Source: Thalassospira profundimaris WP0211 (GTDB lineage Bacteria > Pseudomonadota > Alphaproteobacteria > Rhodospirillales > Thalassospiraceae). From it: a stretch of DNA of 64,000 nt. The DNA lies in NCBI RefSeq assembly GCF_000300275.1, contig NZ_AMRN01000008.1:62001-126000 (forward strand). Reading direction: 5' to 3'. Under the pieces are notes generated by a model, which was given only the letters and a program-made list of their open reading frames with translations, searched no databases and was not told the origin of the DNA. Shown here piece by piece: positions 34,019 to 43,108 of the stretch (its first letter is position 1; every line of letters starts with the position of its first letter). The translations under genes and the position numbers were made by a program.

Positions 34019-35428
34019 TTAGTGGGTCATGATCCGTTCCGGCCCCATAAGGGTCGTCGGAAGCCAGGTCGATATCACCGGGACATAGGTGATCAGGATC
34101 AGGAAGCCCAGCAGGATCAGAAGCCACGGGAAGGCGGCCTTCACGACCTTAAGCAACGGCATGCCGGTAATCCCGGATGTCACAAACAGGTTCAATCCGA
34201 CCGGCGGTGTGATCATGCCGATTTCCATATTGACCACCATGATGATGCCCAGATGGATCGGATCAATGCCAAGCTGCATGGCAATCGGGAACAGGATCGG
34301 CGCCATGATCAGAAGGATCGCCGATGGTTCCATGAAGTTGCCGGCAATCAGCAGAACGATATTGACGACAATCAGGAAGCCCCATGCCGGAAGACCCCAT
34401 CCAATGATGGTTTCAGCAATGGTATGCGGAATGCGTTCAGAGGTCAGAACATGGGCAAACAGCATCGCGTTGGCGATGATGAACATCAGCATGATCGTGA
34501 CTTTGCCGGCATCGAGCAGGACGTGACGGACTTCCTTGTCAAACGGGATCAGGACCAGTGCCTTGCCCATTTTCGGAAGGTTGTGCGCCATCAGGCTGCC
34601 AATGCCGGTATTGCCGTTTTCAGGCACCCATGAAAGTTCCTTGATCGGGCCCATGTCGCGGTAAAACAGGACGGCAACAAACATGGCATAGAACGCGGCA
34701 ACCGCCGCGGCCTCTGTCGGAGTGAAGACCCCGCCATAAATGCCACCCATGATCAGCAGAACCAGCAACAGGCCACCCGATGCCGAAAACAGTGCACCGC
34801 CCCATTCACCAAGGGTCGGGCGGGGCTGGCTTGGCAGTTTCTTGATGCGTGCAACGATATAGATCGCAATCATCAACATCAGGCCGACCATGATCCCCGG
34901 AATAACGCCAGCAAGGAACATGCGACCAACCGAAACCTCGGTCGCGGCGGCGTAAACAACCATCACGATTGAGGGCGGGATCAGAATGCCAAGCGTACCG
35001 GCATTACAGATCACACCGGCGGCAAAGCTTTGCGGGTAACCTGCGCGCACCATGCCGGCAATCACGATGGAGCCGATGGCAACGACGGTTGCCGGGCTTG
35101 AGCCCGAAACGGCCGCAAACAGCATACAGGCCAGAACCGATGCCATGGCCAGACCACCGGGGAACCAGCCCACGGTATCAATGGCAAAGCGGATCAGACG
35201 ACGTGCAACACCCCCGGTCGACAGGAAGGCAGATGCCAGAATGAAGTAGGGAATGGCAAGAAGGGTGTAGTGTTCCATCCCGCCAAAAAGCTTTTCTGCC
35301 AGGGTGGCAAGGCTGTCGTCGCCAAAGAGAAGGATGGTCGAAAGCGACGCAACACCCAACGAAATGGCAATCGGTGCGCCAAGCGCCATCAAGCCAAACA
35401 GCAGGATAAACAGGAATGCGATAGTCAT
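34019..35428 (-). CDS. dctM: TRAP transporter large permease
   Basis: The 469-residue protein has about twelve hydrophobic segments and the DctM opening FLFILLFGLMALGAPIAISL. Other family segments are AIPYFILASAFLSTGGVARR, GSSPATVVAIGSIVIAGM and TPPVGLNLFVTSGITGMPLL. It forms the main sodium- or proton-coupled path for dicarboxylates delivered by the DctP binding protein. A 50-residue hydrophilic loop (about 255-305, PIKELSWVPENGNTGIGSLM) is longer than usual. The start at 35428 is the third gene of the dctPQM operon, 22 bp after dctQ. Confidence 0.94.
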   Translation of the reverse strand: MTIAFLFILLFGLMALGAPIAISLGVASLSTILLFGDDSLATLAEKLFGGMEHYTLLAIPYFILASAFLSTGGVARRLIRFAIDTVGWFPGGLAMASVLACMLFAAVSGSSPATVVAIGSIVIAGMVRAGYPQSFAAGVICNAGTLGILIPPSIVMVVYAAATEVSVGRMFLAGVIPGIMVGLMLMIAIYIVARIKKLPSQPRPTLGEWGGALFSASGGLLLVLLIMGGIYGGVFTPTEAAAVAAFYAMFVAVLFYRDMGPIKELSWVPENGNTGIGSLMAHNLPKMGKALVLIPFDKEVRHVLLDAGKVTIMLMFIIANAMLFAHVLTSERIPHTIAETIIGWGLPAWGFLIVVNIVLLIAGNFMEPSAILLIMAPILFPIAMQLGIDPIHLGIIMVVNMEIGMITPPVGLNLFVTSGITGMPLLKVVKAAFPWLLILLGFLILITYVPVISTWLPTTLMGPERIMTH

Positions 35429-35450
35429 TTGAATGTTCCCCCTGTCCGGC

Positions 35451-36020
35451 TTACGATTTTGGCGTCGAAGCGGTGGCGGACTTGTCGTCCTCCACGGTGC
35501 TTGCGCCAAGCTGATCAATCGCTTCGCGTGCTTCGTCAGCCAGATTGAAGCCAACCTGTTGGCCGGTAATGATGCGCCAGCCAACCTGTGCCAGACGGAA
35601 TGCCAGCAAAGCGGCACCCACCGGCATGATCAGATAGACGATCCACAGCATGATCGGGCTGTCTTCGGCTTCCATTTCAAGCATGTGGTTGAAGCTCACA
35701 AGCTCCCAGCCGCCAATAATCAGCCAGCTTGAATACAGAATGCCGGCCGCGACGACGATCAAACCGATGACACGCTGGGCATTTTTGGGGAACAGGCGAA
35801 CGAGGGCGTCCACCCCGATGTGCGACCCAACCTTGACCCCATAGGACATGCCAAACAGGATCAACCAGGCAAAAAGAAATTCCGTGGTTTCCAAGGCCCA
35901 GGTCAGGCCGGAATTGAACACGTAACGCATGACGACGTTTACAAAGGTAAGCGATGTCATAGCGGCGAGCAGGAGGGCAATAATGCCCTCCTCCAGCCGG
36001 TTAACGACCGTTGAGATCAT
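35451..36020 (-). CDS. dctQ: TRAP transporter small permease
   Basis: The 189-residue DctQ-type subunit has four membrane helices (about 12-32, 45-62, 85-105 and 125-148). The family motif FNSGLTWALETTEFLFAWL is followed by GSHIGVDALVRLFP. It bridges the binding protein and DctM. The C-terminal 40 residues are charged and cytosolic. The start at 36020 follows AAGGGCC. It lies between dctP (43 bp upstream) and dctM (22 bp downstream). Confidence 0.93.
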   Translation of the reverse strand: MISTVVNRLEEGIIALLLAAMTSLTFVNVVMRYVFNSGLTWALETTEFLFAWLILFGMSYGVKVGSHIGVDALVRLFPKNAQRVIGLIVVAAGILYSSWLIIGGWELVSFNHMLEMEAEDSPIMLWIVYLIMPVGAALLAFRLAQVGWRIITGQQVGFNLADEAREAIDQLGASTVEDDKSATASTPKS

Positions 36021-36063
36021 CTTGAACGGCCCTTTTCCGATGATGTTGGGAAAAAAGTACGGA

Positions 36064-37056
36064 TCAGTTGCACGCAGCAGCGGCGTCGATGATGTCCTGG
36101 CCGATATCGCCAGAGAACTCATCCCAAACCGGTTTCATTGCAGTCTGCCATTTGGCGAATTCTTCGCCGGAAAGCTGCAGGATTTCGGTTTCGCCGGAGT
36201 CAACAACTGCCTGACGCTGTTCAGCGGTCAGTTCCGCCGACAGGCCGTTTGCGTAATCGCTGGCTTCTTTCATCGCCTGCGCAAGGCCGTCGCGGATTTC
36301 CGGATCCAGACCTTCCCACCACTTGGTCGAGGTCACAACCATGTAGTCAAGCAGACCGTGGTTGGATTCGGTGATGTAATCCTGAACTTCGAAGAACTTC
36401 TTGGAATAGATGTTCGACCAGGTGTTTTCCTGACCGTCAACAACGCCGGTCTGAAGGGCCGAATAGGTTTCCGAGAAGGCCATTTTCTGCGGAACCGCAT
36501 CAACAGCTTCGAACTGGGCAGCGATCACGTCAGACGACTGAATACGGAATTTCTGACCAGCAGCATCTTCCGGTGCGCGCAGCGGCTTGTTGGCCGAAAG
36601 CTGTTTCAGGCCGTTGTGCCAGTAACCAACACCGGTCAGGCCTTTGGACGACATTGCGTTCAGCAGTTCCTGACCTTTTTCACCGTTCTGGAAGCAGGAA
36701 ACCGCATCCATGTCCTTGAACAGGAACGGAAGATCATAGACCTGAAGTTTCTTGGTCCATTTGCCGAATTTTGCAAGCGACGGTGCACCGAACTGAACGT
36801 CACCACGCAGGATGGCTGCAAGAACCTTGTCGTCATCAAACAGCTGCGAGTTCGGATAGATTTCGATCTGGACCTTGTCGCCGAGGATTTCTTCAGCGCG
36901 TTTTTTGAAGAAGTCGGCACCCTGGCCTTTCGGGGTGTTCGGCGCAACAACGTGCGCGAACTTGATCACTTCCTGTGCCGAAGCGGCAAAGTTGGACCCC
37001 AGAAGTGCTGCGGCAGCAACGCCAGCAGCAACAATGCTTTTGCTGATAGGACGCAT
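36064..37056 (-). CDS. dctP: TRAP transporter dicarboxylate-binding protein
   Basis: The 330-residue periplasmic protein has a Sec signal (cleavage after about NFAASAQ) and DctP-family segments. These include VIKFAHVVAPNTPKGQGADF, the conserved Arg region in GQKFRIQSSDVI, which usually salt-bridges the ligand carboxylate, and ETYSALQTGVVDGQENTWSN. Together with dctQM it should import C4-dicarboxylates such as succinate, malate or fumarate. GGGAGA precedes the ATG at 37056. The sigma-54 type promoter at 37151-37166 leaves a leader of about 85 bases. Confidence 0.95.
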   Translation of the reverse strand: MRPISKSIVAAGVAAAALLGSNFAASAQEVIKFAHVVAPNTPKGQGADFFKKRAEEILGDKVQIEIYPNSQLFDDDKVLAAILRGDVQFGAPSLAKFGKWTKKLQVYDLPFLFKDMDAVSCFQNGEKGQELLNAMSSKGLTGVGYWHNGLKQLSANKPLRAPEDAAGQKFRIQSSDVIAAQFEAVDAVPQKMAFSETYSALQTGVVDGQENTWSNIYSKKFFEVQDYITESNHGLLDYMVVTSTKWWEGLDPEIRDGLAQAMKEASDYANGLSAELTAEQRQAVVDSGETEILQLSGEEFAKWQTAMKPVWDEFSGDIGQDIIDAAAACN

Positions 37057-37150
37057 CAAAACGTCTCCCTTGATGAATTAAATCTGTTTTCCCGTTAGCG
37101 CGCCATTTTTGGCGTCGTTCTAAAACGCCGTTTGGCGCTGTGCCGTAATC

Positions 37151-37166
37151 AGCAAGCTCTGGGCCA
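37151..37166 (-). promoter_or_regulatory. Sigma-54 (RpoN) promoter of dctPQM
   Basis: On the minus strand TGGCCCAGAGCTTGCT matches the -24/-12 consensus TGGCACGNNNNTTGCW with two mismatches and exact GG-to-GC spacing. It lies upstream of dctP, and the neighbouring dctD encodes a sigma-54 activator with GAFTGA. Confidence 0.7.
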
Positions 37167-37222
37167 GTTCGAAATCAGTTGGATTTATGTAATTATATCA
37201 ATGAGATAAGGTGGATTTCATG

Positions 37223-37303
37223 TTGCTGCGATGCAGCAAATGTTGGCTATTTCGTGTGTGAAGGCGCACACGAATTTTATGTCAGTGTGTGGACTGCCGC
37301 ACA
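37223..37303 (-). promoter_or_regulatory. Tandem palindromes, likely DctD upstream activator sites
   Basis: Three inverted repeats lie upstream of the sigma-54 promoter. They are TTGCTGC-GAT-GCAGCAA (37223-37239), TTCGTGTG-N8-CACACGAA (37251-37274) and TGTGTGG-ACTG-CCGCACA (37286-37303, one mismatch). The last two resemble GTGTG...CACAC-type DctD sites known from rhizobia. The start of the leftmost is about 57 bp from the promoter. Confidence 0.55.
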
Positions 37304-37339
37304 TGTTGCCGGATGTGGATTTGACGGACCGGACGACAG

Positions 37340-37367
37340 AAAAAAAGCCCGTCTAACTGACGGGCTC
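37340..37367 (-). terminator. Rho-independent terminator after dctD
   Basis: On the minus strand AGCCCGTC-AGTTA-GACGGGCT is followed by seven T, 13 bp past the dctD stop. It separates dctBD from dctPQM. Confidence 0.85.
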
Positions 37368-37379
37368 CTGATCGGTTGA

Positions 37380-38729
37380 TTAGCGCGGGCGTCGGAATTC
37401 GGCGGGGACAATGTTGTATTTGGTCAGTTTGTCGTAAAATGTCTTGCGCGGGACGCCAAGCGCACTGACCGTGGCAGTTACATTGCCACCATGTTCGCGC
37501 AGGGCTTCGGTAATCAGGCTTTTTTCAAATGCTTCGACTTGCTGGGGCAGGGGAACGGCATAACTGTCTTCGCCATCCTCGTTGTTTGCCAGGGGATCAA
37601 GACCAAGAACCCGGCGTTCGGCGGCATTGCGGAGTTCGCGGACATTGCCCGGCCAGTCATAGGCATTGAACCGTGCCAGTTCCGCCGCACTCAAGGCGGT
37701 GACTGTACGATCGAACCGCTTGGCGGCATCGCGGGTGAAATATTCAAACAGAAGCGCGATGTCATCCTTGCGATCACGAAGCGGGGGGATATGCAGCTGC
37801 ACGACATTCAGGCGATAATAAAGATCTTCGCGAAACGCACCGCGTGCCGATGCGGACCGCAGATCAACCTTGGTTGCAGCAATAACCCGCAAGTCGATCG
37901 GCAGAACCCGGTTTGATCCAAGCCGCTCAACCGCGCGTTCCTGCAAAACCCGCAGCAATTTGATTTGCAGCGCCAGCGGCATGCTTTCGATTTCATCAAG
38001 GAACAGCGTGCCCTTGTCGGCAAACTCGAACTTGCCGATACGTTTGTGATCTGCACCGGTGAAGGCGCCGGCTTCGTGGCCAAACAGTTCTGATTCAATC
38101 AGATGTTCTGGCATGCCGCCGCAATTGACGGCCACAAACGGGCCGGGACGACCCGACATTTCATGCAGGTTGCGCGCGATCACTTCCTTGCCCGATCCGG
38201 TTTCGCCGTTGATTAGGACATGGGCGTTGGTGGCCGCGACATTGCCGATCAGCGTGCGGAGCTTTTCCATCGCCGGATTGCGGCCGATAAAGTCCGATGC
38301 GTTTTTGGAATGGCGTGCGAGTTCGATCTTGAGTGTGCGGTTTTCAAGCACAAGGGCGCGGTGGCTCATTGCGCGGCGGGTAATGTCGATGAACAGATCC
38401 GGGGCATAGGGCTTTTCGATAAAATCAAATGCCCCGTCATGCATGGCCTGAACGGCGGTTGCGACATCCCCATGCCCGGTGACCAGAATAACCGGCATTT
38501 CCGGATCGATCTTTTTGACCTCTGTCAGCAGATCAAGGCCATCCATCTTCGGCATGCGAATGTCGGAAATCACCACACCCGGCCAACCTTTTTTCAGGCG
38601 TTCAACCGCAGACGCAGCGTCCGAGAACACTTCGACAGGGATGTCGGCAAGTTCCAGCGTTTGCTGTGCGGCTTCACGCACATCTTCGTCGTCATCAACA
38701 AACAGGACGCATTCGGCACTTGTTGGCAC
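37380..38729 (-). CDS. dctD: C4-dicarboxylate response regulator, sigma-54 activator
   Basis: The 449-residue NtrC-type protein has three domains. The receiver (about 5-120) has the acidic pocket VDDDED, phospho-Asp in ISDIRMPKMDG and Lys in EKPY. The AAA+ domain (about 140-370) has Walker A GETGSGKE, the sigma-54 contact loop GAFTGA and Walker B TLFLDEIES. A Fis-type helix-turn-helix closes it (GNVTATVSALGVPRKTFYDK). When phosphorylated by DctB it should activate the sigma-54 promoter of dctPQM. The GTG at 38729 has AAAGGA at good spacing and is preferred to a TTG at 38768. Confidence 0.95.
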   Translation of the reverse strand: MPTSAECVLFVDDDEDVREAAQQTLELADIPVEVFSDAASAVERLKKGWPGVVISDIRMPKMDGLDLLTEVKKIDPEMPVILVTGHGDVATAVQAMHDGAFDFIEKPYAPDLFIDITRRAMSHRALVLENRTLKIELARHSKNASDFIGRNPAMEKLRTLIGNVAATNAHVLINGETGSGKEVIARNLHEMSGRPGPFVAVNCGGMPEHLIESELFGHEAGAFTGADHKRIGKFEFADKGTLFLDEIESMPLALQIKLLRVLQERAVERLGSNRVLPIDLRVIAATKVDLRSASARGAFREDLYYRLNVVQLHIPPLRDRKDDIALLFEYFTRDAAKRFDRTVTALSAAELARFNAYDWPGNVRELRNAAERRVLGLDPLANNEDGEDSYAVPLPQQVEAFEKSLITEALREHGGNVTATVSALGVPRKTFYDKLTKYNIVPAEFRRPR

Positions 38730-38776
38730 TGGCTTATCCTTTGACCCGATAACAGGATCAGAGGACAATTTGCGTG

Positions 38777-40783
38777 TCAGCCCTGATCGTGATGGTTTGC
38801 AAGGTATGTGCGGGTTTCTGAGGGTGTTTTAGCAGCCGTGAAGGCGGGCGTCGAGATGCTGTTTTTCGGCTCCGTATCGCCGGGGCCATCATAGCGGAGC
38901 TCGACAATGAAGGATGCGCCGCCTTGCGGGCGGTTTTCCGCACGGAGCGTTCCGCCAAAGCTTCGAATGATGCCATAACAAATCGAAAGCCCAAGCCCCA
39001 GACCATCACCAAACGGCTTGGTGGTAAAGAAGGGATCAAAAAGCTTGGGCAGGTTTTCTGGCAAAATGCCATGCCCGTTGTCATTGACCTTCACAATCAC
39101 CCGGTCTTCGCCGCCGGTAATCGCGATATCAATCTCGGGGTTTGCCATATTCTGGCAGGCATCCGCCGCGTTATTGATCAGATTGGTAAAGACCTGGGTC
39201 AGCTGATTGGCCTCGGCAATCACGTGTTTGACATCGCCGTGCTGGTGCAGGGTGATGTTTTCGACACCTGCGCGTCCGCTTTCAATCGCAAGATCAATTG
39301 CCATTTGCATCTGGGCCGGGACATCGACCGGATGATTATCCTGTTCCGGGCGGCGCGAAAATGTTTTGAGGTTGCCGGTAATGCGCCCCATGCGATCGGT
39401 CAGTTCTGAAATCCGTTGCAGGTTGCGGTTTGCCGTTTCCTTATTGTCGCGCGCGATGAACTTCATCGCGTTTTCCGCATAGTTCCGGATGGCGGTCAGG
39501 GGCTGGTTGATTTCATGGGCGATCCCGGCGGACATCTGACCAAGGGCGGCAAGCTTGCTGGTTTGGACCAGTTCGGCCTGGGCTGTGCGCAGCGCGTCTT
39601 CGGTGCGTGACCGTTCGGTAATTTCTTCTGCCAGACGCTGGTTGGTGTTCATAAGGTCGGTCGTGCGCAGGCGAACCTGACGTTCAAGTTCGCGTTGCGA
39701 CCAGTCGCGGATTTCAAGCTGTTCAAGCATCGCGCGACGGCGTTGCAGGATGATGAAAATCAGACCGGTCAGAATGATATGCGCAGCCCCGCCCATTGCA
39801 CCGGCACTGATCACGGATCGATCCAGCACGGATTTATCGGTCAAAAGAAACATCCGCCAGCCCTGTTTGGGGAGTGTGCTTGCCGTGACCAGATAGGTTG
39901 TCTTGTCTGGCGTGGTCTGGCGCGTTTGCACTTTACCGGTTGCTTGTTCGTTGGCGGTTCGTGCCTCGTCTTCGCTGGCAACCGGGCCGAGGCTGAGGAT
40001 TGCCGGGCTGTCGTCAACCGGCCATGCCCCATCGAGTAAAGGCATGGGTTCAAGCGGGTAGTCACCATATTTGCGCGATGCGATCAGGCGGGGGCGATCA
40101 TTGTTGCCGAGCCCGGCAAGATCACGAAACCGCCAATCGAGGTTGGATGAAATGATAACGACGCCGTTCTGATCGGTGACCAGAACGCTTTCGCTGCCGC
40201 GTGCCCAACGCTGCACAAGGGTTTCAAGGTGGGTCTTGACCACCACGGCACCGGCAAAACTCGTCCCGTCCGGGCGCACCGGGTGGGAGATATAATAACC
40301 CGGTACGTTCGACGTAATCCCGAAGGCAAAGTAATGACCGGTCAGGCCGCTTTTGGCCTGCTGGAAATAGGGGCGGAAGGAAAAGTTGCGCCCGATAAAG
40401 GACGCATCGCTGTTCCAGTTGCTGGCAGCCAGGGTGTCGCCATTTTGATCCATGAAATAGATGTCTGAGGCGCCGCTGTCGGCTGCCAGTTTTTCAAGGT
40501 AAATGTTGACGGCCTTGGCGATCACCGGATCGGCATGAATTGCAAGATCGATGATGCGTTTATCCGATGCCAGCGTAATCGGAAGATATTCGTGTTCCTT
40601 GATCGCGCCCTGAAGGTTGGATCGATACAGCTCAAGCTTGTTGCGCCCATCTTCGGTGATGTCGATCAGTTTTGCCTCATGCCAGAACGTCGTGACCAAC
40701 CAGACGGTTACCGGCAGCAGTGCGAGCAAACCGCATAATACGATCATGGATATTCTTTTGATTGAAACCGAAGAGTTCAGCAT
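38777..40783 (-). CDS. dctB: C4-dicarboxylate sensor histidine kinase
   Basis: The 668-residue membrane kinase has two transmembrane segments (about 10-30 and 305-328) bracketing a periplasmic double-Cache sensor domain (SGASDIYFMDQNGDTLAASN, GITSNVPGYYISHPVRPDGT). The cytosolic part has a coiled-coil stretch and the His-phosphoacceptor in MSAGIAHEINQPLTAIRNYA. HATPase boxes follow, DNGHGILPEN and GDGLGLGLSI. It senses dicarboxylates, usually together with the transporter. The end is 48 bp ahead of the preferred dctD start, or 8 bp ahead of the longer one, so the pair is co-transcribed. A GTG at 40792 is an alternative start. Confidence 0.94.
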   Translation of the reverse strand: MLNSSVSIKRISMIVLCGLLALLPVTVWLVTTFWHEAKLIDITEDGRNKLELYRSNLQGAIKEHEYLPITLASDKRIIDLAIHADPVIAKAVNIYLEKLAADSGASDIYFMDQNGDTLAASNWNSDASFIGRNFSFRPYFQQAKSGLTGHYFAFGITSNVPGYYISHPVRPDGTSFAGAVVVKTHLETLVQRWARGSESVLVTDQNGVVIISSNLDWRFRDLAGLGNNDRPRLIASRKYGDYPLEPMPLLDGAWPVDDSPAILSLGPVASEDEARTANEQATGKVQTRQTTPDKTTYLVTASTLPKQGWRMFLLTDKSVLDRSVISAGAMGGAAHIILTGLIFIILQRRRAMLEQLEIRDWSQRELERQVRLRTTDLMNTNQRLAEEITERSRTEDALRTAQAELVQTSKLAALGQMSAGIAHEINQPLTAIRNYAENAMKFIARDNKETANRNLQRISELTDRMGRITGNLKTFSRRPEQDNHPVDVPAQMQMAIDLAIESGRAGVENITLHQHGDVKHVIAEANQLTQVFTNLINNAADACQNMANPEIDIAITGGEDRVIVKVNDNGHGILPENLPKLFDPFFTTKPFGDGLGLGLSICYGIIRSFGGTLRAENRPQGGASFIVELRYDGPGDTEPKNSISTPAFTAAKTPSETRTYLANHHDQG

Positions 40784-41031
40784 TCTGTCCACGTTGGCGT
40801 TGGGCTTTGATCGACCCCTTCTTAAGGGTGGGAAGTCTTCCCTTAAAGGTGGGGCGTCGGGATTAGATTACAAAAATATTTCAAAGCCCAGCGCAAATTT
40901 TACCGATGCTTCTCATGCTTGATAATCGTTGGATCAGGCTGTACCTATCAGGAAAGCATCCGCGGGATTTTCAGACCATATTTATGCACGGTTGATCAAG
41001 CCCGAATAAACCTGTCAGGAAAGTTCCCTGC

Positions 41032-42021
41032 ATGAGCGACGAAGACACACACCTGATCTGGGTTCTTGCCGATGATCGCGCCGGGAACGTCAATCAGGCG
41101 GTTGGCGTCGCGGAGGCACTTGCTCAGCCCTTCAAGCGCATTGATATTGGCTATACAGCTTTTGCTAAACTGCCAAATTTCCTTCGCCGTGCGACCCTGA
41201 TCGGGCTTGACGAAGCTTCGCGTGCGCGCCTGGTGGCTCCGTGGCCTGATCTTGTTATTGCCGCAGGACGTCGAACGGCGCCAGTGGCCCGCTGGATAAA
41301 GAAACAAAGCCGTGGTCATACGCGTATTTGTCAAATTATGCGTCCAGATGGCGGCGAAGGCTCTTTTGATCTAATTGCCGTGCCTGCCCATGATCGTCCG
41401 GCTGTGCGCGAAAATGTTGTCGAAATCCCTGGTGCGCCGCATCGGGTGACTGAGACCCGGCTTCTGATTGAAGCCGACAACTGGCGTCCCCATTTCAAAG
41501 GACTGCCAAGCCCAAGATTTGCGGTGGTCATTGGTGGTAGCACAAAAAAAACCACATTCACCGCCACGATGGCAAAAGAAGTCATAACGCGTGCAGTTAA
41601 TGCTGCGCAGAGCGTCGACGGGTCTTTGCTTGTCACGACCAGTCGGCGTACCGGGGCAGAATGCGAAGAATTGATTGCCAGTTGTCTTGCCAGTTCCAGC
41701 GTGGCCTATCACCTGCATGACTGGAAGTCGCAGGAAGAAAATCCTTATTTCGGTTATCTTGCTTTGGCTGATGTGGTGATTGTAACGAGTGATTCTGTCT
41801 CGATGTGCTGCGAAGCTGCAGCATCCCCGGGCGGCGTATATATCTACGCGCCGGACGGATTGGCAAATGAGAGGCATCAACGCTTGCACCAGGCATTGTT
41901 TGAAGGCGGCTACGCCCGACCGCTTTTGCCCGATACCGAACTGGTGCCATTCAAGCATCCGTCCTTGCAGCCGGCCCGCATGGTTGCGCAGCGCTGTCTT
42001 GAGCTTTTGGGGGCTCCCTGA
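41032..42021 (+). CDS. ELM1/GtrOC1-family (DUF1022) protein
   Basis: The 329-residue protein belongs to the mitochondrial fission ELM1 family. It has WVLADDRAGNVNQAVGVAEA near the N-terminus, PWPDLVIAAGRRTAPVARWI, QIMRPDGGEGSFDLIAVPAH, and VVIGGSTKKTTFTATMAKEV in the second half. The fold resembles two-domain GT-B glycosyltransferases, and bacterial members are thought to act in cell-envelope glycan work. The enzymatic role has not been established to my knowledge. It precedes an EamA transporter gene by 80 bp on the same strand. Confidence 0.82.
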   Translation: MSDEDTHLIWVLADDRAGNVNQAVGVAEALAQPFKRIDIGYTAFAKLPNFLRRATLIGLDEASRARLVAPWPDLVIAAGRRTAPVARWIKKQSRGHTRICQIMRPDGGEGSFDLIAVPAHDRPAVRENVVEIPGAPHRVTETRLLIEADNWRPHFKGLPSPRFAVVIGGSTKKTTFTATMAKEVITRAVNAAQSVDGSLLVTTSRRTGAECEELIASCLASSSVAYHLHDWKSQEENPYFGYLALADVVIVTSDSVSMCCEAAASPGGVYIYAPDGLANERHQRLHQALFEGGYARPLLPDTELVPFKHPSLQPARMVAQRCLELLGAP

Positions 42022-42103
42022 CCTGAAAGGTCGATAACACCTTGTTTTGTTGTGGTGTATCGGGTCTATTCGCCGGGCACCACCACCAAGGAATATCGCC
42101 CCG

Positions 42104-43054
42104 ATGTCTTCGTCCCCGACCGATCCCACCGCTGTGCGTGCGTTAAATGCACCGCAATTGTTTCCACGCCACATTGCAGTTGCGATTTTGGCTGCTGTTG
42201 CCTGCTTTTTTGCGGCAAACCATGTTGCCGCACGTCTGACATTTGAAAACGGGACAGGGCTACTTCTGGCTGTTTTATGCCGCTCGGCGGTTGCGCTTTC
42301 GATCCTGATTGCGATCGTCTATTTCAAACGTCATTCCATACGTTTGCCGCGTGGTCTGGTGCGCTGGCAATTGGTGCTTGGCCTGATGATCACGATCCAG
42401 AGCCTGTGTCTTTATTCCGCAGTGGCCCGCGTGCCGGTCGCCCTGGCGTTGCTGACGGCCAATACGTTTCCGATCATTCTTGCCTTGCTGACATGGGGGC
42501 TTGGCGGTCCGCGCCCGACATTGCGCGCGGCAGGTCTGATGTTGTTTATCCTGTCGGGCCTTGTGCTGGCGCTTGATCTGCCGGGTATTCTCGGCGGTGG
42601 GGCAGAGGTGACGTCAAGCTGGTGGCTGGGCATCGGTTTTGCGCTGATGGCGGCGACCGTTCTTTCGGTGGCTTTTTGGGTGACCGATCACAAGCTTGCC
42701 GGGATCAGCGGGCCGGTGCGCTCGATGTTCACCATGCTGGTTGTTTTTGTTTCGATGATCATTGCCGGGATCGGTGATGTTGTGCCTGGGGGTATGGGGC
42801 TTCCGAATGCCACGCCGGGATGGATGGGGCTTATGGCCTTGATGCTGCTTTACGGCGGGGCGTTCGCAGTTCTGTTTATCAATGTGCCGCGTCTTGATAT
42901 GGCGCGCAATGCACCGGTGATGAATATGGAGCCGATTGCGACATTACTGTTTGGCTGGGTCATTCTGGGGCAGATGATCAGCCCGATCCAGATGCTGGGC
43001 GGGTTGGTCGTGGTCAGCGGTATTGTCATTCTGACCCTGCGCAAAGGGGCCTGA
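42104..43054 (+). CDS. EamA/DMT superfamily transporter
   Basis: The 316-residue inner-membrane protein has ten hydrophobic segments in two EamA repeats. The first includes HIAVAILAAVACFFAANHVA and YSAVARVPVALALLTANTFP. The second includes LMLLYGGAFAVLFINVPRLD and MNMEPIATLLFGWVILGQMI. DMT proteins of this type export amino acids, nucleobases or drugs. The frame extends upstream to 42047, but ATG 42104 follows AAGGA and fits the family start better. It may be co-transcribed with the ELM1-family gene. Confidence 0.88.
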   Translation: MSSSPTDPTAVRALNAPQLFPRHIAVAILAAVACFFAANHVAARLTFENGTGLLLAVLCRSAVALSILIAIVYFKRHSIRLPRGLVRWQLVLGLMITIQSLCLYSAVARVPVALALLTANTFPIILALLTWGLGGPRPTLRAAGLMLFILSGLVLALDLPGILGGGAEVTSSWWLGIGFALMAATVLSVAFWVTDHKLAGISGPVRSMFTMLVVFVSMIIAGIGDVVPGGMGLPNATPGWMGLMALMLLYGGAFAVLFINVPRLDMARNAPVMNMEPIATLLFGWVILGQMISPIQMLGGLVVVSGIVILTLRKGA

Positions 43055-43069
43055 GCTGAATAAAAAAAA

Positions 43070-43087
43070 GGGAGCCATTTGGCTCCC
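43070..43087 (-). terminator. Rho-independent terminator after hemN
   Basis: GGGAGCC-AAAT-GGCTCCC on the minus strand is followed by eight T. It lies 22 bp past the hemN stop. Confidence 0.83.
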
Positions 43088-43108
43088 TTCATGCAGTGTG
43101 ATTGTTTA

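Noticed and set aside
40822..40846. Inverted repeat TTAAGGG...CCCTTAA upstream of dctB
   Set aside because: It is a clear short palindrome, but without a T-run or a conserved regulator link I could not assign a role.
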